A stretch of DNA of 64,000 bases, from positions 6,944,001-7,008,000 of the forward strand of contig NZ_CP107819.1 of assembly GCF_036346295.1 (NCBI RefSeq). The letters run 5' to 3'. Numbering within the stretch: the first letter of the stretch is position 1; each line of letters begins with the position of its first letter. Position numbers and translations under genes: made by a program. A model generated the notes under the pieces. The model had not been told where the DNA came from. It saw only the letters and a program-made list of their open reading frames with translations, and searched no databases. Below, piece by piece: positions 51,291 to 60,301 of the stretch. Source of the stretch: Streptomyces sp. NBC_00536. GTDB lineage: Bacteria; Actinomycetota; Actinomycetes; Streptomycetales; Streptomycetaceae.

Positions 51291-52565
51291 CTACTTGAAG
51301 GGGATCGGCGCGTGGCACGCGAACGGTACGGAGACCTCGTACGCCCCGTTCTTGAGCTGTACGAGCGCCCCGCAGCCGAAGCTGTTCTTCTGCCCCAGCG
51401 GCTCCGCCCGGTCGCCGACCAGGGTCCCGGTGTCGGAGAAGCTCTGCGCGGCGGCCTGGAAGGAGTCCACGGTCAGGTCCCGGCCCGCCTTCTTCGCGAT
51501 CGCCACGAAGAGGTCCGCCGACATGTAGCCGGTCAACATGTGCATGTTCAGCGGGACTTCCCTGCCGCCCGACGCGGCCTTGATGTCGGCCTTGAACTGA
51601 GCCATCTTCGCGTCGGCCGACTCGAAGGGCTCGAACTGGAGCAGCACGTACACCCCGTCCAGGGCCTGCTTCGTCGCGTCCTTGGCGAGCAGCCCCGGGT
51701 CGTAGTCGGTCGGGTCGGACAGCAGCCCCTGGTACCCGGCGCGCTTGAGGGCGGTGAACAGGCCGATGTTGTTCGGGGTCTGCATCACGGAGACGACGGC
51801 GTCGGGTGCCTTGCCGCCGTTGGAGGACAGGAGGTCCTTCACGTACGCCGACCAGTCGCTCGGCACGGCCGTGCCCGGCACGCTCGCCTTGGCGTAGGAG
51901 ACGGTGAACCCGGCGCTCGCGAAACCCTGGGAGAAGGTCCGCACGCCGAACTTGCCCGCGTCGCTGTCATTGGCGATGACGGCGACGGATTTGCCCTTCG
52001 CCCCGCCCAGGACCTGGGCGATGCCCTCGGGCCAGGTCTGGTTGAGCGTGCCGCCGGGGGTGGGGACCAGGCAGCCATTGAACCCGTAGATGAACTTCGG
52101 CCCGCAGAAGGCGGGGGTGGTGCCCCAGCCGAAGGTGGGCACCTGCTGCTGCTCCAGGAAGTCGGCGCCGGAGAAGGTCACCGAACTCATCGGGGACACC
52201 GCGAAGACCTTGTCCTGCTGGACCAGTTTGCGGGCGGCCGCCAGGTTCTTGGCGGGGTCCTGGCCGTCGTCCTCCGCGCCCGTGTAGTCGATCTTCCGGC
52301 CGTTGACCCCGCCCTCCGCGTTGGCGCGCAGGTAACGGGCCTTGGCCCCGAGGTCGGTGTCCTTCTTGCTGTAACCGCTGGCGCTGGTCATCGACACGAT
52401 GCCGCCGACCTTGACCGAGGTGCCGCTCACCCCGCGGGTGGCCCCGGCGCCCGTGCCCGCGCTCGTACCGGAGGGTGAAGAGGTGCTCTTGGCGGCGGAG
52501 TTGCAGGCGGAGACGAGCGCGAGGGCCGCCGCGGCGGCGGCGAGGGTGCGGATCGGACGCAGCAT
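51291..52565 (-). CDS. ABC importer substrate-binding lipoprotein
   Basis: A 424-residue lipoprotein of the branched-chain amino acid binding (Peripla_BP_6) type. The signal peptide ends at the lipobox LVSAC, so Cys21 or so would be lipidated. A Ser/Thr/Gly linker precedes GVSGTSVKVGGIVSMTSASG. Four or five further cysteines (FCGPKF, GCLVP, FGCGA, FACHA) suggest disulfides. ATG 52565 follows GGAGGGGA. It heads the importer operon, 10 bp before the fusion gene. The ligand cannot be read; the acyl-CoA ligase upstream suggests a carboxylic acid. Confidence 0.88.
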   Translation of the reverse strand: MLRPIRTLAAAAAALALVSACNSAAKSTSSPSGTSAGTGAGATRGVSGTSVKVGGIVSMTSASGYSKKDTDLGAKARYLRANAEGGVNGRKIDYTGAEDDGQDPAKNLAAARKLVQQDKVFAVSPMSSVTFSGADFLEQQQVPTFGWGTTPAFCGPKFIYGFNGCLVPTPGGTLNQTWPEGIAQVLGGAKGKSVAVIANDSDAGKFGVRTFSQGFASAGFTVSYAKASVPGTAVPSDWSAYVKDLLSSNGGKAPDAVVSVMQTPNNIGLFTALKRAGYQGLLSDPTDYDPGLLAKDATKQALDGVYVLLQFEPFESADAKMAQFKADIKAASGGREVPLNMHMLTGYMSADLFVAIAKKAGRDLTVDSFQAAAQSFSDTGTLVGDRAEPLGQKNSFGCGALVQLKNGAYEVSVPFACHAPIPFK

Positions 52566-52611
52566 GAATGGAGTCCCCTCCGGTCGGAATCCCCGCATTC
52601 TGTGCGTCACC

Positions 52612-52656
52612 TGACGAGTCGTCAATATCAATGACAAGTAAAGTGACGAACCGTCA
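52612..52656 (-). promoter_or_regulatory. Twin palindromes in the importer promoter region
   Basis: TGACGAGTCGTCA (52612-52624) and TGACGAACCGTCA (52644-52656) are 13-bp palindromes identical at 11 positions, with centres 32 bp apart, about three helical turns. The 19 bases between them are the most A/T-rich of the gap (CAATATCAATGACAAGTAAA) and probably contain the promoter. This is a typical repressor arrangement; the regulator is not identified. Confidence 0.55.
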
Positions 52657-52688
52657 GGTCCGCTTGAGAGGCACCCGCATGACCGCCG

Positions 52689-54512
52689 TCATCGCTGGTA
52701 GAGGGCCGCCACCTCCTGCTCGTACGCCGCCTCGATGGCCCGCCGCTTGAGCTTGAGCGAGGGCGTCAGCAGCCCCCGGTCCTCGGTGAACTGGTCGGCC
52801 AGCACCCGGAAGGTACGGATCGACTCGGCCTGCGAGACCCGGGTGTTGGCGGTGACCACCGCCCGCCGCACCTCCGCCGTCAGCTCCTCGTCCCGCACCA
52901 GCTCCACCGCGGCCAGCTGCGGACGCCCGCGCATCGCCAGCCAGTGCGCGACCCCTTCCATGTCCAGCGTCAGCAACGCGGCGATGTACGGACGGTCGTT
53001 GCCCACCAGCACGCACTGCGACACCAGCGGATGCGACCGCACCCGCTCCTCCAGCGCGGTCGGCGACACCGACTTCCCGTTCGAGGTCACCAGGATCTCC
53101 TTCTTCCGCCCGGTGATCGTGAGGTAGCCGTCCGCGTCGAGCCGGCCCAGGTCCCCGGTCGCCAGCCAGCCGCCGCGCAGCACCGCCCCGCTCGCGGACG
53201 GATCGCCCAGGTAGCCCGAGAAGACGTGCGCCCCGCTCAGCCACACCTCGCCGTCGTCCGCGATGTGCACCGAGGTGCCGGGGATCGGGCGGCCCACCGT
53301 CCCGTACTTCGTCGCCCCCGGCGGATTCGCGGTCGCCGCCGCGCAGGACTCGGTCAGCCCGTACCCCTCGAACACGGTGACCCCCGCGCCGTCGAAGAAC
53401 AGCCCCAGCCGCCGGGACATCGCCGAACCGCCCGACATCGCGTACCGGATCCTGCCCCCCAGCGCCTCCCGCACCTTCCCGTACACCAGCTTGTCGAAGA
53501 GCTGGTGCTCCATCCGCAGCGCCGCCGACGGGCCCGGACCCGTACCGAACGCCTTCTGCTCGCGCGCCTCGGCGTAGCGCACGGCCGTCTCCACCGCCCG
53601 GTCGAAGGGGCCCGTACGCCCCTCCGCCTCCGCCTTGCGCCGGGCCGCCGCGAACACCTTCTCGAAGACGTGCGGAACGCCCAGTACGAAGGTCGGGCGG
53701 AAGGCCGCCAGATCGGGCATCAGCTCGGCCGCCGCGAGGACCGGCTGGTGCCCGAGCTTGACCCGCGCCCGGACCGCCGCCACCTCGACCATCCGCCCGA
53801 AGACATGGGCGAGCGGCAGGAAGAGCAGGGTGGAGGGCTGCTCGCCCGGCTTTGCCTGGAACACCGACTCCCACCGGGTCACCAGCGTGTCCGCCTCGTA
53901 CATGAAATTGCCGTGCGTCAGCACGCACCCCTTGGGGCGGCCGGTGGTGCCCGAGGTGTAGATGACCGTGGCCACCGCGTCGGGGGTCACCGCGCTCCGG
54001 TGGCGGTGCACGACGTCCGGCGACACGCCCCGCCCGTCCGCGACCAGCTCCTCCAGGGCGCCCGCGTCCAGCTGCCACAGCCGGCCCAGGCGCGGCAGCC
54101 CCTCGATCACCGAACCGACGGTCATCGCCTGGTTCTCGTCCTCGACCACCACGGCCGTGCAGCCGGAGTCGAAGAGGATCCAGTACACCTGGTCGGCGGC
54201 GGCCGTGGGATAGACGGGCACCGGCTGCGCGCCGATCGCCCACAGGGCGAAGTCGAACAGGGTCCACTCGTACCGGGTGCGCGCCATGATGCCGACCCGG
54301 TCACCGAACCGGATCCCCTGCGCCAGCAGGCCCTGCGCCAGTGCGAGCACCTCGGCGCACAGCTGCGCCGAGGTGACGTCCTGCCAGACCCCGTCGGTCT
54401 TGCGGCCCAGCACCACCCGGTCCGGGTCCTGGCGGGCGTACTGGAAGACGGCATCGGCCAGTCCCCCGACGGGCGCGGCCGTCACGACGGGTGGGACGGT
54501 CATCTCGCGCAC
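52689..54512 (-). CDS. Long-chain acyl-CoA ligase (AMP-forming)
   Basis: A 607-residue adenylate-forming enzyme that activates a carboxylic acid with ATP and CoA. The P-loop is IYTSGTTGRPKGC, then FLPLAHVFGR, the A5 motif FEGYGLTES and the A8-A10 motifs WLATGDLGRLDADG, ITGRKKEILVTSNGKSVSP and LTPSLKLKRR with the catalytic Lys. The pattern is that of actinobacterial FadD15-like enzymes. GTG 54512 has AGGAG six bases upstream; ATG three codons later is less well spaced. It is transcribed toward the importer operon, 123 bp away. Confidence 0.92.
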   Translation of the reverse strand: MREMTVPPVVTAAPVGGLADAVFQYARQDPDRVVLGRKTDGVWQDVTSAQLCAEVLALAQGLLAQGIRFGDRVGIMARTRYEWTLFDFALWAIGAQPVPVYPTAAADQVYWILFDSGCTAVVVEDENQAMTVGSVIEGLPRLGRLWQLDAGALEELVADGRGVSPDVVHRHRSAVTPDAVATVIYTSGTTGRPKGCVLTHGNFMYEADTLVTRWESVFQAKPGEQPSTLLFLPLAHVFGRMVEVAAVRARVKLGHQPVLAAAELMPDLAAFRPTFVLGVPHVFEKVFAAARRKAEAEGRTGPFDRAVETAVRYAEAREQKAFGTGPGPSAALRMEHQLFDKLVYGKVREALGGRIRYAMSGGSAMSRRLGLFFDGAGVTVFEGYGLTESCAAATANPPGATKYGTVGRPIPGTSVHIADDGEVWLSGAHVFSGYLGDPSASGAVLRGGWLATGDLGRLDADGYLTITGRKKEILVTSNGKSVSPTALEERVRSHPLVSQCVLVGNDRPYIAALLTLDMEGVAHWLAMRGRPQLAAVELVRDEELTAEVRRAVVTANTRVSQAESIRTFRVLADQFTEDRGLLTPSLKLKRRAIEAAYEQEVAALYQR

Positions 54513-54716
54513 AGCCGGCTCCTCTCGGCACGACTCCGCTCCGTACAGCGCCGGTGACGGTACTCCACCACGGGTCCCGGCGGGAGAGGGGCCGGAAGAT
54601 CAGTTCCGCCGACATCATCACTGGTCAGCGCGGAGCATCGAGGCCCGAACGGCCCCTCGGGGGAGACCTGCGGCGAATCTCCACGAGACCTGCGCGGAGC
54701 GCGCACGCCCGCGGCC

Positions 54717-54766
54717 GGGGCGGAGGCGACCCGGGCCCGCCGGGGCGGAGGCGACCCAGGCCCGCC
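54717..54766. repeat. Two 25-bp tandem repeats
   Basis: GGGGCGGAGGCGACCC followed by (G/A)GGCCCGCC is present twice in succession with one difference (54717-54741, 54742-54766). It lies in the 272-bp gene-free gap between the LysR stop and the acyl-CoA ligase start. The rest of the gap shows no gene. Confidence 0.6.
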
Positions 54767-54784
54767 CGGCGGGGGAGGGGCGGG

Positions 54785-55654
54785 TCAGCCGGGCCGGGTG
54801 AGGCGGGCCGGGCCGGTGAGGATCGCGGTGGCCAGCGCGTCCGCGGCCGGGGTCGGGCGGCGCCCCTGGAGCAGCGCGAACTCCACCCGGCCCAGATCCG
54901 GCAGCCCGGCCCGCTCCGGGACCGGGGCCAGCCCGGGCGGGATCAGGCCGCGGGTGTGGGCCATCACCCCGAGCCCCGCCCGGGCCGCCGCGATCAGCCC
55001 GCTCAGGCTGCCGCTCGTACACGCGATCCGCCAGGCCCGCCCGTCCCGCTCCAGGACCTCCAGCGCCCGGGCCCGGGTGATCCCCGGCGGCGGGTACACG
55101 ATCAACGGAACGGGCCGGTCCGGGTCCACCCGCAGCCCCGCCGCCCCGATCCACACCATCCGGTCCCGCCAGACGAGCCGCCCCCGCTCGTCCCCCGGCC
55201 CGCGCCGCTTGGCCAGCACCAGATCGAGGCGCCCCGCGTCCAGCCGCTCGTGCAGGATCCCGGACAGCTCCACCGACAGCTCCAGATCCACCTCGGGATG
55301 CTGGTGCCGGAAACCCTCCAGGATCTCCGGCAGCCGGGTCAGCACGAAGTCCTCCGAGGCCCCGAACCGCAGCCGCCCGCGCAGCCGGGTCCCGCCGAAG
55401 AAGGCCGCCGCCCGCTCGTGCGCCTCCAGGATCGTCCGCGCGAAGCCGAGCATCGCCTCGCCGTCCTCGGTCAGCTCCACCCGGTGCGTGTCCCGCAGGA
55501 ACAGCGGCCGCCCGGTCGCCTCCTCCAGCCGCCGCACGTGCTGGCTCACGGTGGACTGCCGTACGCCGAGCCGCCCCGCGGCCTGCGTGAAGCTCAGGGT
55601 CTGGGCGACCGTGAGAAACGTACGCAACTGCACGGGGTCGTACATGGCCGTCAT
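54785..55654 (-). CDS. LysR-family transcriptional regulator
   Basis: A 289-residue activator/repressor. The helix-turn-helix is FTQAAGRLGVRQSTVSQHVRRLEE, followed by PLFLRDTHRVELTEDGEAML. The effector domain spans the rest. It is divergent from the sodium-symporter gene with 190 bp between, which makes that gene the probable target. Start candidates are ATG 55654 (MTAMYD) and ATG 55645 (MYDPVQ). Confidence 0.9.
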   Translation of the reverse strand: MTAMYDPVQLRTFLTVAQTLSFTQAAGRLGVRQSTVSQHVRRLEEATGRPLFLRDTHRVELTEDGEAMLGFARTILEAHERAAAFFGGTRLRGRLRFGASEDFVLTRLPEILEGFRHQHPEVDLELSVELSGILHERLDAGRLDLVLAKRRGPGDERGRLVWRDRMVWIGAAGLRVDPDRPVPLIVYPPPGITRARALEVLERDGRAWRIACTSGSLSGLIAAARAGLGVMAHTRGLIPPGLAPVPERAGLPDLGRVEFALLQGRRPTPAADALATAILTGPARLTRPG

Positions 55655-55681
55655 GACGGACACGCTAGCGCCGACGCGGAC

Positions 55682-55696
55682 ATCGCGGTACGTGAT
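55682..55696. promoter_or_regulatory. LysR-type binding site in the divergent promoter
   Basis: ATCGCGGTACGTGAT has the ATC-N9-GAT form of the T-N11-A LysR box, with outer bases CATC and GATG also matching. It lies 28 bp upstream of the regulator start, where autorepression and divergent activation usually meet. Confidence 0.5.
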
Positions 55697-55844
55697 GACA
55701 GTCAGAGCGGTGTGCGTGTTTCCCGATGACTGCGGTGCCCCTGACGATGAGGGGAGCGGCGCCACGACCCGGCGCCGCCCCGCCCCCGCCCCGCCCGCAC
55801 GTGACCGAGTGACCGTGTGGCCGAGCCAGTAAGCGAGTACCGCC

Positions 55845-56933
55845 ATGCGCCGCAGCCCGCAGAAGCCCGCTGGCCCGCAGAAGCCCGCCCTCCCGCGGAG
55901 GCACCCGCTCCCCGCCTGGCTGCCGCTCGACCCGTACGTCATGGCCCTGCTCGCCACCGTCGCCCTCGCCGCCCTGCTCCCCGCGAGGGGCTCGGCCGCG
56001 ACCGTCGCCGACGGCGCCTCCACCACCGCCGTCGCCCTCCTCTTCTTCCTCTACGGAGCCCGGCTCTCCACCCGCGAGGCCCTCGACGGCCTGCGCCACT
56101 GGCGGCTCCACCTCACCGTCCTGGCCGCCACCTTCGTCCTCTTCCCGCTCCTCGGCCTGGCCGCGCGGGCCCTGGTCCCCACCCTCCTCACGCCCCCGCT
56201 CTACAGCGGCCTGCTCTTCCTCTGCCTGGTCCCCTCCACCATCCAGTCCTCGATCGCCTTCACCTCCATCGCCCGCGGCAACGTGCCCGCCGCCATCTGC
56301 GCCGGATCCTTCTCCAGCCTCGCCGGAATCTTCCTGACCCCGCTCCTCGCCGCCGGGCTGCTCGGCGGCGACGCGGGCGGGTTCTCCCTCGACTCCCTGC
56401 TGAAGATCGTCCTGCAGCTGCTGCTGCCGTTCCTCCTCGGCCAGTTGCTGCGCCGCTGGGTCGGTGGCTTCCTCACCCGCAACCGGGCGGTCCTGGGTTA
56501 CGTCGACCGCGGCTCGATCCTGCTCGTCGTCTACGCCGCCTTCAGCGCGGGCATGGCCGCCGGGATCTGGCACCAGGTCAGCGCGGCGCGCCTGGGCGCG
56601 CTCGTGGCGGTCGAGGGGGTGCTGCTCACCGTGATGCTGCTCGTCACCTGGTACGGCGCCGGGCGCCTCGGCTTCGGCCGGGCGGACCGGATCGCCATCC
56701 AGTTCGCCGGGTCGAAAAAGAGCCTCGCGGCCGGACTCCCCATGGCCAGCGTGCTGTTCGGGGCGCAGGCGAGCCTCGCCGTGCTCCCGCTCATGCTGTT
56801 CCACCAGATGCAGCTGATGGTCTGTGCGGTGCTCGCCCGCCGCCGGGCCGCCGACCCCGAGCCCGAACTCCCCTCCGGGCATGTGGCGGAGGTCTCGCGG
56901 GCGGCCCAACACCCCGCACCCGGGGCCCGGTAA
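55845..56933 (+). CDS. Bile acid:sodium symporter-family carrier
   Basis: A 362-residue membrane protein with about ten hydrophobic segments, of the SBF-like (PF13593-type) group: FFLYGARLSTREALDGL, LVPSTIQSSIAFTSIARGN and FAGSKKSLAAGLPMA are family signatures. Members move organic anions with Na+; the substrate is not bile acid in soil bacteria and is unknown here. Probably controlled by the divergent LysR protein. The 2Fe-2S gene follows nine bases after the stop. Confidence 0.88.
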   Translation: MRRSPQKPAGPQKPALPRRHPLPAWLPLDPYVMALLATVALAALLPARGSAATVADGASTTAVALLFFLYGARLSTREALDGLRHWRLHLTVLAATFVLFPLLGLAARALVPTLLTPPLYSGLLFLCLVPSTIQSSIAFTSIARGNVPAAICAGSFSSLAGIFLTPLLAAGLLGGDAGGFSLDSLLKIVLQLLLPFLLGQLLRRWVGGFLTRNRAVLGYVDRGSILLVVYAAFSAGMAAGIWHQVSAARLGALVAVEGVLLTVMLLVTWYGAGRLGFGRADRIAIQFAGSKKSLAAGLPMASVLFGAQASLAVLPLMLFHQMQLMVCAVLARRRAADPEPELPSGHVAEVSRAAQHPAPGAR

Positions 56934-56942
56934 CGTGCGTCG

Positions 56943-57359
56943 GTGACCTGGATACGCCCCCACTCCGCCCAAGCCGAACGCCCCTGCACCCTGGTGGTGT
57001 GCCGAGGCTGCTGCTGCGGCGACCCGCGCAAGAACCCCGGTACCGACCACGCCGGTCAGCTGGCCCGGCTCCGCGCGGCCGCCGAGGAGTCCGGTGGGCG
57101 GCTGGCCGTCCGTACCGTCGACTGCCTCGGCCCCTGCGCCCAGGCCAATGTGATCGTCGTCCAGCCCGCGACCGGCGCCCGCCGCAAGGGCGCCCGCGCC
57201 GCCTGGTTCGGCTGGGTCATGGACGACACCGCGACCGATGACATCGTCGGCTGGGCCCTGGCCGGCGGCCCCGGCGTCGCCCTCCCGCCGGACGCCCTCG
57301 ACCTGCACCGCATCGAACCCCCGGCCCCGAAGAAGACCAGCCGCGGCCGCCGGCGCTAG
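56943..57359 (+). CDS. [2Fe-2S] thioredoxin-like ferredoxin protein
   Basis: A 138-residue protein with a GTG start. The cluster-binding cysteines appear in VVCRGCCCGDPR and, about 40 residues on, in VDCLGPCAQANVIVV, the pattern of thioredoxin-fold [2Fe-2S] proteins as in NuoE-like or cobalamin-linked ferredoxins. It may pass electrons to a metal enzyme. Its TAG stop is the first three bases next to the 164-bp element. It is convergent with fdhD. Confidence 0.82.
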   Translation: MTWIRPHSAQAERPCTLVVCRGCCCGDPRKNPGTDHAGQLARLRAAAEESGGRLAVRTVDCLGPCAQANVIVVQPATGARRKGARAAWFGWVMDDTATDDIVGWALAGGPGVALPPDALDLHRIEPPAPKKTSRGRRR

Positions 57360-57521
57360 GGGGTGTCTGGTGGATCTCCGTGGGGAAGGAGCGGCGTCCG
57401 GTGCGTGCTCTCGGTGTGCCGGCCGGAAGCCCGCGTACTGGACGTACTCGGGCTTTCGGCTGGTGCGGCGAGAGCGCGTGCCGGGCGTCGCGACGCCGCG
57501 GAGATCCGCCAGACACCCCCT
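57358..57521 (+). repeat. 164-bp element with terminal inverted repeats, copy 2
   Basis: Same length as the element at 6454-6617 but opposite orientation, with only a few base differences over 164 bp. Ends AGGGGGTGTCTGGTGGATCT and its complement. The element fills the whole convergent gap: TAG of the 2Fe-2S gene (57357-57359) and TAG of fdhD (57520-57522, minus strand) both overlap its outer bases, suggesting a CTAG-like target. No gene inside. Confidence 0.88.
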
Positions 57522-58386
57522 AAGCCCCCGGTTCCTGCTCCTCTTGCGGCTTCGGCTCCGGGAGCAGGATCCGCTCCTCGCCCGCGTAGATGTTCATGTT
57601 CCGGCCGCGCAGGAAGCCGACGAGGGTGAGTCCCGTCTCCAGCGCGAGGTCCACGGCCAGTGAGGACGGCGCGGAGACGGCGGCCAGTACCGGGATCCCC
57701 GCCATCACGGCCTTCTGGGCCAGTTCGAACGAGGCCCGCCCCGACACCAGCAGCACCGCCCCCGCCAGCGGCAGCCGACCCTCGCGCAGCGCCCGCCCGA
57801 TGATCTTGTCCACCGCGTTGTGCCGGCCCACGTCCTCCCGTACGTCGACCAGCTCGCCCGCCGCTGTGAACAGCCCGGCCGCGTGCAGCCCGCCGGTGCG
57901 GTCGAACACCTTCTGCGCGGCGCGCAGCCGGTCCGGCAGCTCCCCGAGCAGATCGGCCGTCATCCGCACGGGGTCGGCGCCGATCCCGGGGAACCGGCTC
58001 GCCGTCCGTACGGCGTCCAGACTGGCCTTCCCGCAGAGGCCGCAGGAGGAGGTCGTGTAGACGTTCCGCTCCAGCGTGATGTCCGGGACCGGAACCCCGG
58101 CCGTGAGCTGCACGTTCACGATGTTGTAGGTGTTGGCGCCGTCTTCGGCCTGGCCCTCGCAATAGGTGACCGCGCGGACGTCCGAGGCGTGCGCCAGTAC
58201 CCCCTCGCTCACCAGGAACCCGGCCGCCAGCGCGAAGTCGTCTCCCGGGGTGCGCATGGTGATGGCCAGCGGTTTCCCGTTCAGCCGGATCTCCAGAGGC
58301 TCCTCGGCGACCAGCGTGTCCGGACGCGTCCCGGCCACCCCGTCCCGGATCCGGACGACGCGGCGGCGCTCGGTGACCCGTCCCAT
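57520..58386 (-). CDS. fdhD: Formate dehydrogenase accessory sulfurtransferase FdhD
   Basis: A 288-residue protein that carries sulfur to the molybdenum cofactor of formate dehydrogenase. The CxxC motif is [10 protein letters not shown]; other signatures are [20 protein letters not shown] near the start and [18 protein letters not shown] 58386 (MGRVTERR) is chosen by family comparison. A formate dehydrogenase gene is not in the window, so its partner lies elsewhere. The 232-bp gap to fabH holds promoters for both divergent genes. Confidence 0.94.
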   Translation of the reverse strand: MGRVTERRRVVRIRDGVAGTRPDTLVAEEPLEIRLNGKPLAITMRTPGDDFALAAGFLVSEGVLAHASDVRAVTYCEGQAEDGANTYNIVNVQLTAGVPVPDITLERNVYTTSSCGLCGKASLDAVRTASRFPGIGADPVRMTADLLGELPDRLRAAQKVFDRTGGLHAAGLFTAAGELVDVREDVGRHNAVDKIIGRALREGRLPLAGAVLLVSGRASFELAQKAVMAGIPVLAAVSAPSSLAVDLALETGLTLVGFLRGRNMNIYAGEERILLPEPKPQEEQEPGA

Positions 58387-58617
58387 GGCGATCAGCCCAC
58401 CCGTTCTCTCGTTCTTGCCGGTCCACGGCCCCCGCAGGCCCGCACCGGGCCTGTCAGGTTCATTCTCCCGTATCGCTCCATACAGGTGCTCCGCAGGAAG
58501 ATCCTCCGGAATCTCCAAATTCCACCGCACGAATCCTGTCGGGTCACGTGCCCCCGTACCGGTCAGTAGCAGGCAAAGCTGGGTGATCCTGACTGCCGTA
58601 CGAGGGGGATCCTGCCC

Positions 58618-59559
58618 ATGACCGGTTCACGCGTGGTGGCTCTGGGGCACTACCAGCCCGCGAAAGTGATCACCAACGAGGACCTCTCGGCCATGGTCGA
58701 CACGAACGACGAGTGGATCCGCTCCCGGGTGGGCATCAAGACCCGCCACATGGCGGGTCCCGACGAGCCCGTGGACGAGCTGGCCTACCAGGCCGCGGGC
58801 AAGGCCCTGGCGAGCGCGGGACTGACCCCCGACGACATCGACCTCGTGCTCGTCGCCACCTCGACCGCGATCGACCGCTCGCCCAACATGGCGGCCCGCG
58901 TCGCCGCCAAGCTCGGCATGGGCGGCCACCCCGCCCTCATGGACATCAATGTCGTCTGCTCGGGCTTCACGCACGCCCTGGCCACCGCCGACCACGCCAT
59001 CCGCGCGGGCTCGGCGACCCGCGCGCTGGTCATCGGCGCCGACAAGATGACCGAGATCACCGACTGGACCGACCGCACCACCTGCGTGCTGACCGGCGAC
59101 GGCGCGGGCGCCGCGGTCGTCGAGGCTTGCGAGGAGCCCGGCATCGGGCCCGTCCTGTGGGGCTCCGTCCCGGAGATGGGCCACGCCGTCCGCATCGAGG
59201 GCAGCCCGCCGGTCTTCGCCCAGGAGGGCCAGTCCGTCTACCGCTGGGCCACCACCCAGCTGCCGCCGCTCGCGCGCAAGGCGTGCGAGCGCGCCGGAAT
59301 CACCCCGGAGGACCTCGCCGGAGTCGTCCTGCACCAGGCGAACCTGCGCATCATCGAACCGCTGGCCGCCAAGATCGGCGCCGTCAACGCGGTCGTCGCG
59401 CGCGATGTCGTCGACTCCGGCAACACCTCGGCCGGCAGCATCCCGATGGCCCTGTCCAAGCTGGTCGAGCGCGGCGAGATCCCCTCGGGCGCGCCCGTCC
59501 TGCTCTTCGGCTTCGGCGGCAACCTCTCCTATGCGGGCCAGGTCATCCGCTGCCCCTGA
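58618..59559 (+). CDS. Beta-ketoacyl-ACP synthase III (FabH-like)
   Basis: A 313-residue condensing enzyme. The catalytic triad is Cys114 ([11 protein letters not shown]), His239 ([10 protein letters not shown]) and Asn269 ([11 protein letters not shown]). These enzymes start fatty acid or polyketide chains by joining an acyl-CoA to malonyl-ACP. It stands alone, away from the fabD-fabH-acpP-fabF cluster that housekeeping FabH usually occupies, so it may be an accessory or secondary-metabolism version. ATG 58618 with GGGATCC upstream. Confidence 0.9.
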   Translation: MTGSRVVALGHYQPAKVITNEDLSAMVDTNDEWIRSRVGIKTRHMAGPDEPVDELAYQAAGKALASAGLTPDDIDLVLVATSTAIDRSPNMAARVAAKLGMGGHPALMDINVVCSGFTHALATADHAIRAGSATRALVIGADKMTEITDWTDRTTCVLTGDGAGAAVVEACEEPGIGPVLWGSVPEMGHAVRIEGSPPVFAQEGQSVYRWATTQLPPLARKACERAGITPEDLAGVVLHQANLRIIEPLAAKIGAVNAVVARDVVDSGNTSAGSIPMALSKLVERGEIPSGAPVLLFGFGGNLSYAGQVIRCP

Positions 59560-59585
59560 CCCCGCCCGGTGTCACCGCGTACGCA

Positions 59586-59627
59586 CGCCCCCGACGGACC
59601 CCTGCCTCAGGGGAGCCGCCGGGGGCG
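59586..59627 (+). terminator. Terminator after the FabH-like gene
   Basis: CGCCCCCG-a-CGG (59586-59597) pairs with CCG-c-CGGGGGCG (59616-59627), 12 bp with one mismatch, with an extra inner CCCCTG/CAGGGG helix. It begins 26 bp after the stop. The following 215 bp to the tRNA have no gene; TATTGT near 59800 may be the tRNA -10 box. Confidence 0.7.
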
Positions 59628-59842
59628 TACGACGTGAGGGCCGGAACGGGCCACCGCACGCCGCGGCCTCCACTCCGCGTACGTGGACGGCAACACGCCG
59701 TACGCCCGGCGGACCGACCGGGAGCGGCTCGATGCCGGAGCGCCCTGGCGGGCTGCTGACCACGGTTTATGCGGGTGAGGAGCACTCCGAACCTTTGCTA
59801 TTGTTGTCCTTGTCGCCGCGGGAAACCGGGGCCGACCACCTG

Positions 59843-59927
59843 GTCCGGGTGGCGGAATGGCAGACGCGCTAGCTTGAGGTGCTAGTGCCCTTTATCGGGC
59901 GTGGGGGTTCAAGTCCCCCCTCGGACA
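59843..59927 (+). tRNA. tRNA-Leu (anticodon GAG)
   Basis: Acceptor arms GTCCGGG (59843-59849) and CTCGGAC (59920-59926) pair with one G-U. The anticodon stem CTAGC/GCTAG encloses TTGAGGT, anticodon GAG. A long variable arm (TGCCCTTTATCGGGCG) marks a class II tRNA, and the T-loop GTTCAAGTC is standard. The CCA end is not encoded. tRNA-Leu genes are common integration sites for mobile elements. Confidence 0.95.
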
Positions 59928-59948
59928 CAAGGGTCAACCGACCAAATG

Positions 59949-59987
59949 GAGCCGGTCAAAGCGACGTAAAGTCGCTTTGACCGGCTC
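59949..59987 (+). terminator. tRNA-Leu terminator
   Basis: Perfect 17-bp arms GAGCCGGTCAAAGCGAC and GTCGCTTTGACCGGCTC with a GTAAA loop, then TGTTGTTGT. It starts 21 bp after the tRNA. Confidence 0.88.
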
Positions 59988-60007
59988 TGTTGTTGTGCGT
60001 GAACGTG

Positions 60008-60040
60008 ATCTGGCCCCCTGCGGTTCGCAGGGGGCCAGAT
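60008..60040. terminator. Second hairpin beyond the tRNA terminator
   Basis: Perfect 15-bp arms ATCTGGCCCCCTGCG and CGCAGGGGGCCAGAT with a GTT loop, followed by GTGTTTGTG. It lies 41 bp past the end of the minus-strand relic at 60081, and may be the old terminator of that lost gene. Confidence 0.75.
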
Positions 60041-60080
60041 GTGTTTGTGCTGGTCAGACGGAGTCTGGGGGTGGGGTGGA

Positions 60081-60226
60081 TCAGGCGCCTGGGTTGGTGT
60101 CGGGGAAGTAGCCGTTGGGGGTCCAGTCGCTGGGGTTCTTGCGCTTGTGGCGGTTGGAGGGGCGGCCCCGAACCGTCCTGCCGCCTGCGTGGCCCCGGTG
60201 TCGAGCCGGGGCCGCTCGGCGTACGG
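60081..60226 (-). pseudogene. Relic C-terminus of an unidentified gene
   Basis: On the minus strand an open stretch of about 48 codons without a start ends in RPSNRHKRKNPSDWTP and GYFPDTNPGA, then TGA. The basic, gene-like ending and the hairpin 41 bp after it suggest the 3' end of a deleted gene. The opposite strand (about 60165-60290) translates to GPGVEPGPLGVRLKADAVRA, which recalls short spurious peptides often found beside integrated elements. Identity not known. Together with 59928-60301 it makes up the gene-free gap between tRNA and the fusion gene. Confidence 0.35.
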
Positions 60227-60301
60227 CTCAAGGCCGACGCGGTGCGCGCCGGTTCCTGGATGCGACCGGGCGATCGGGGCGCATCGGCCGAAGAGATCCG
60301 G

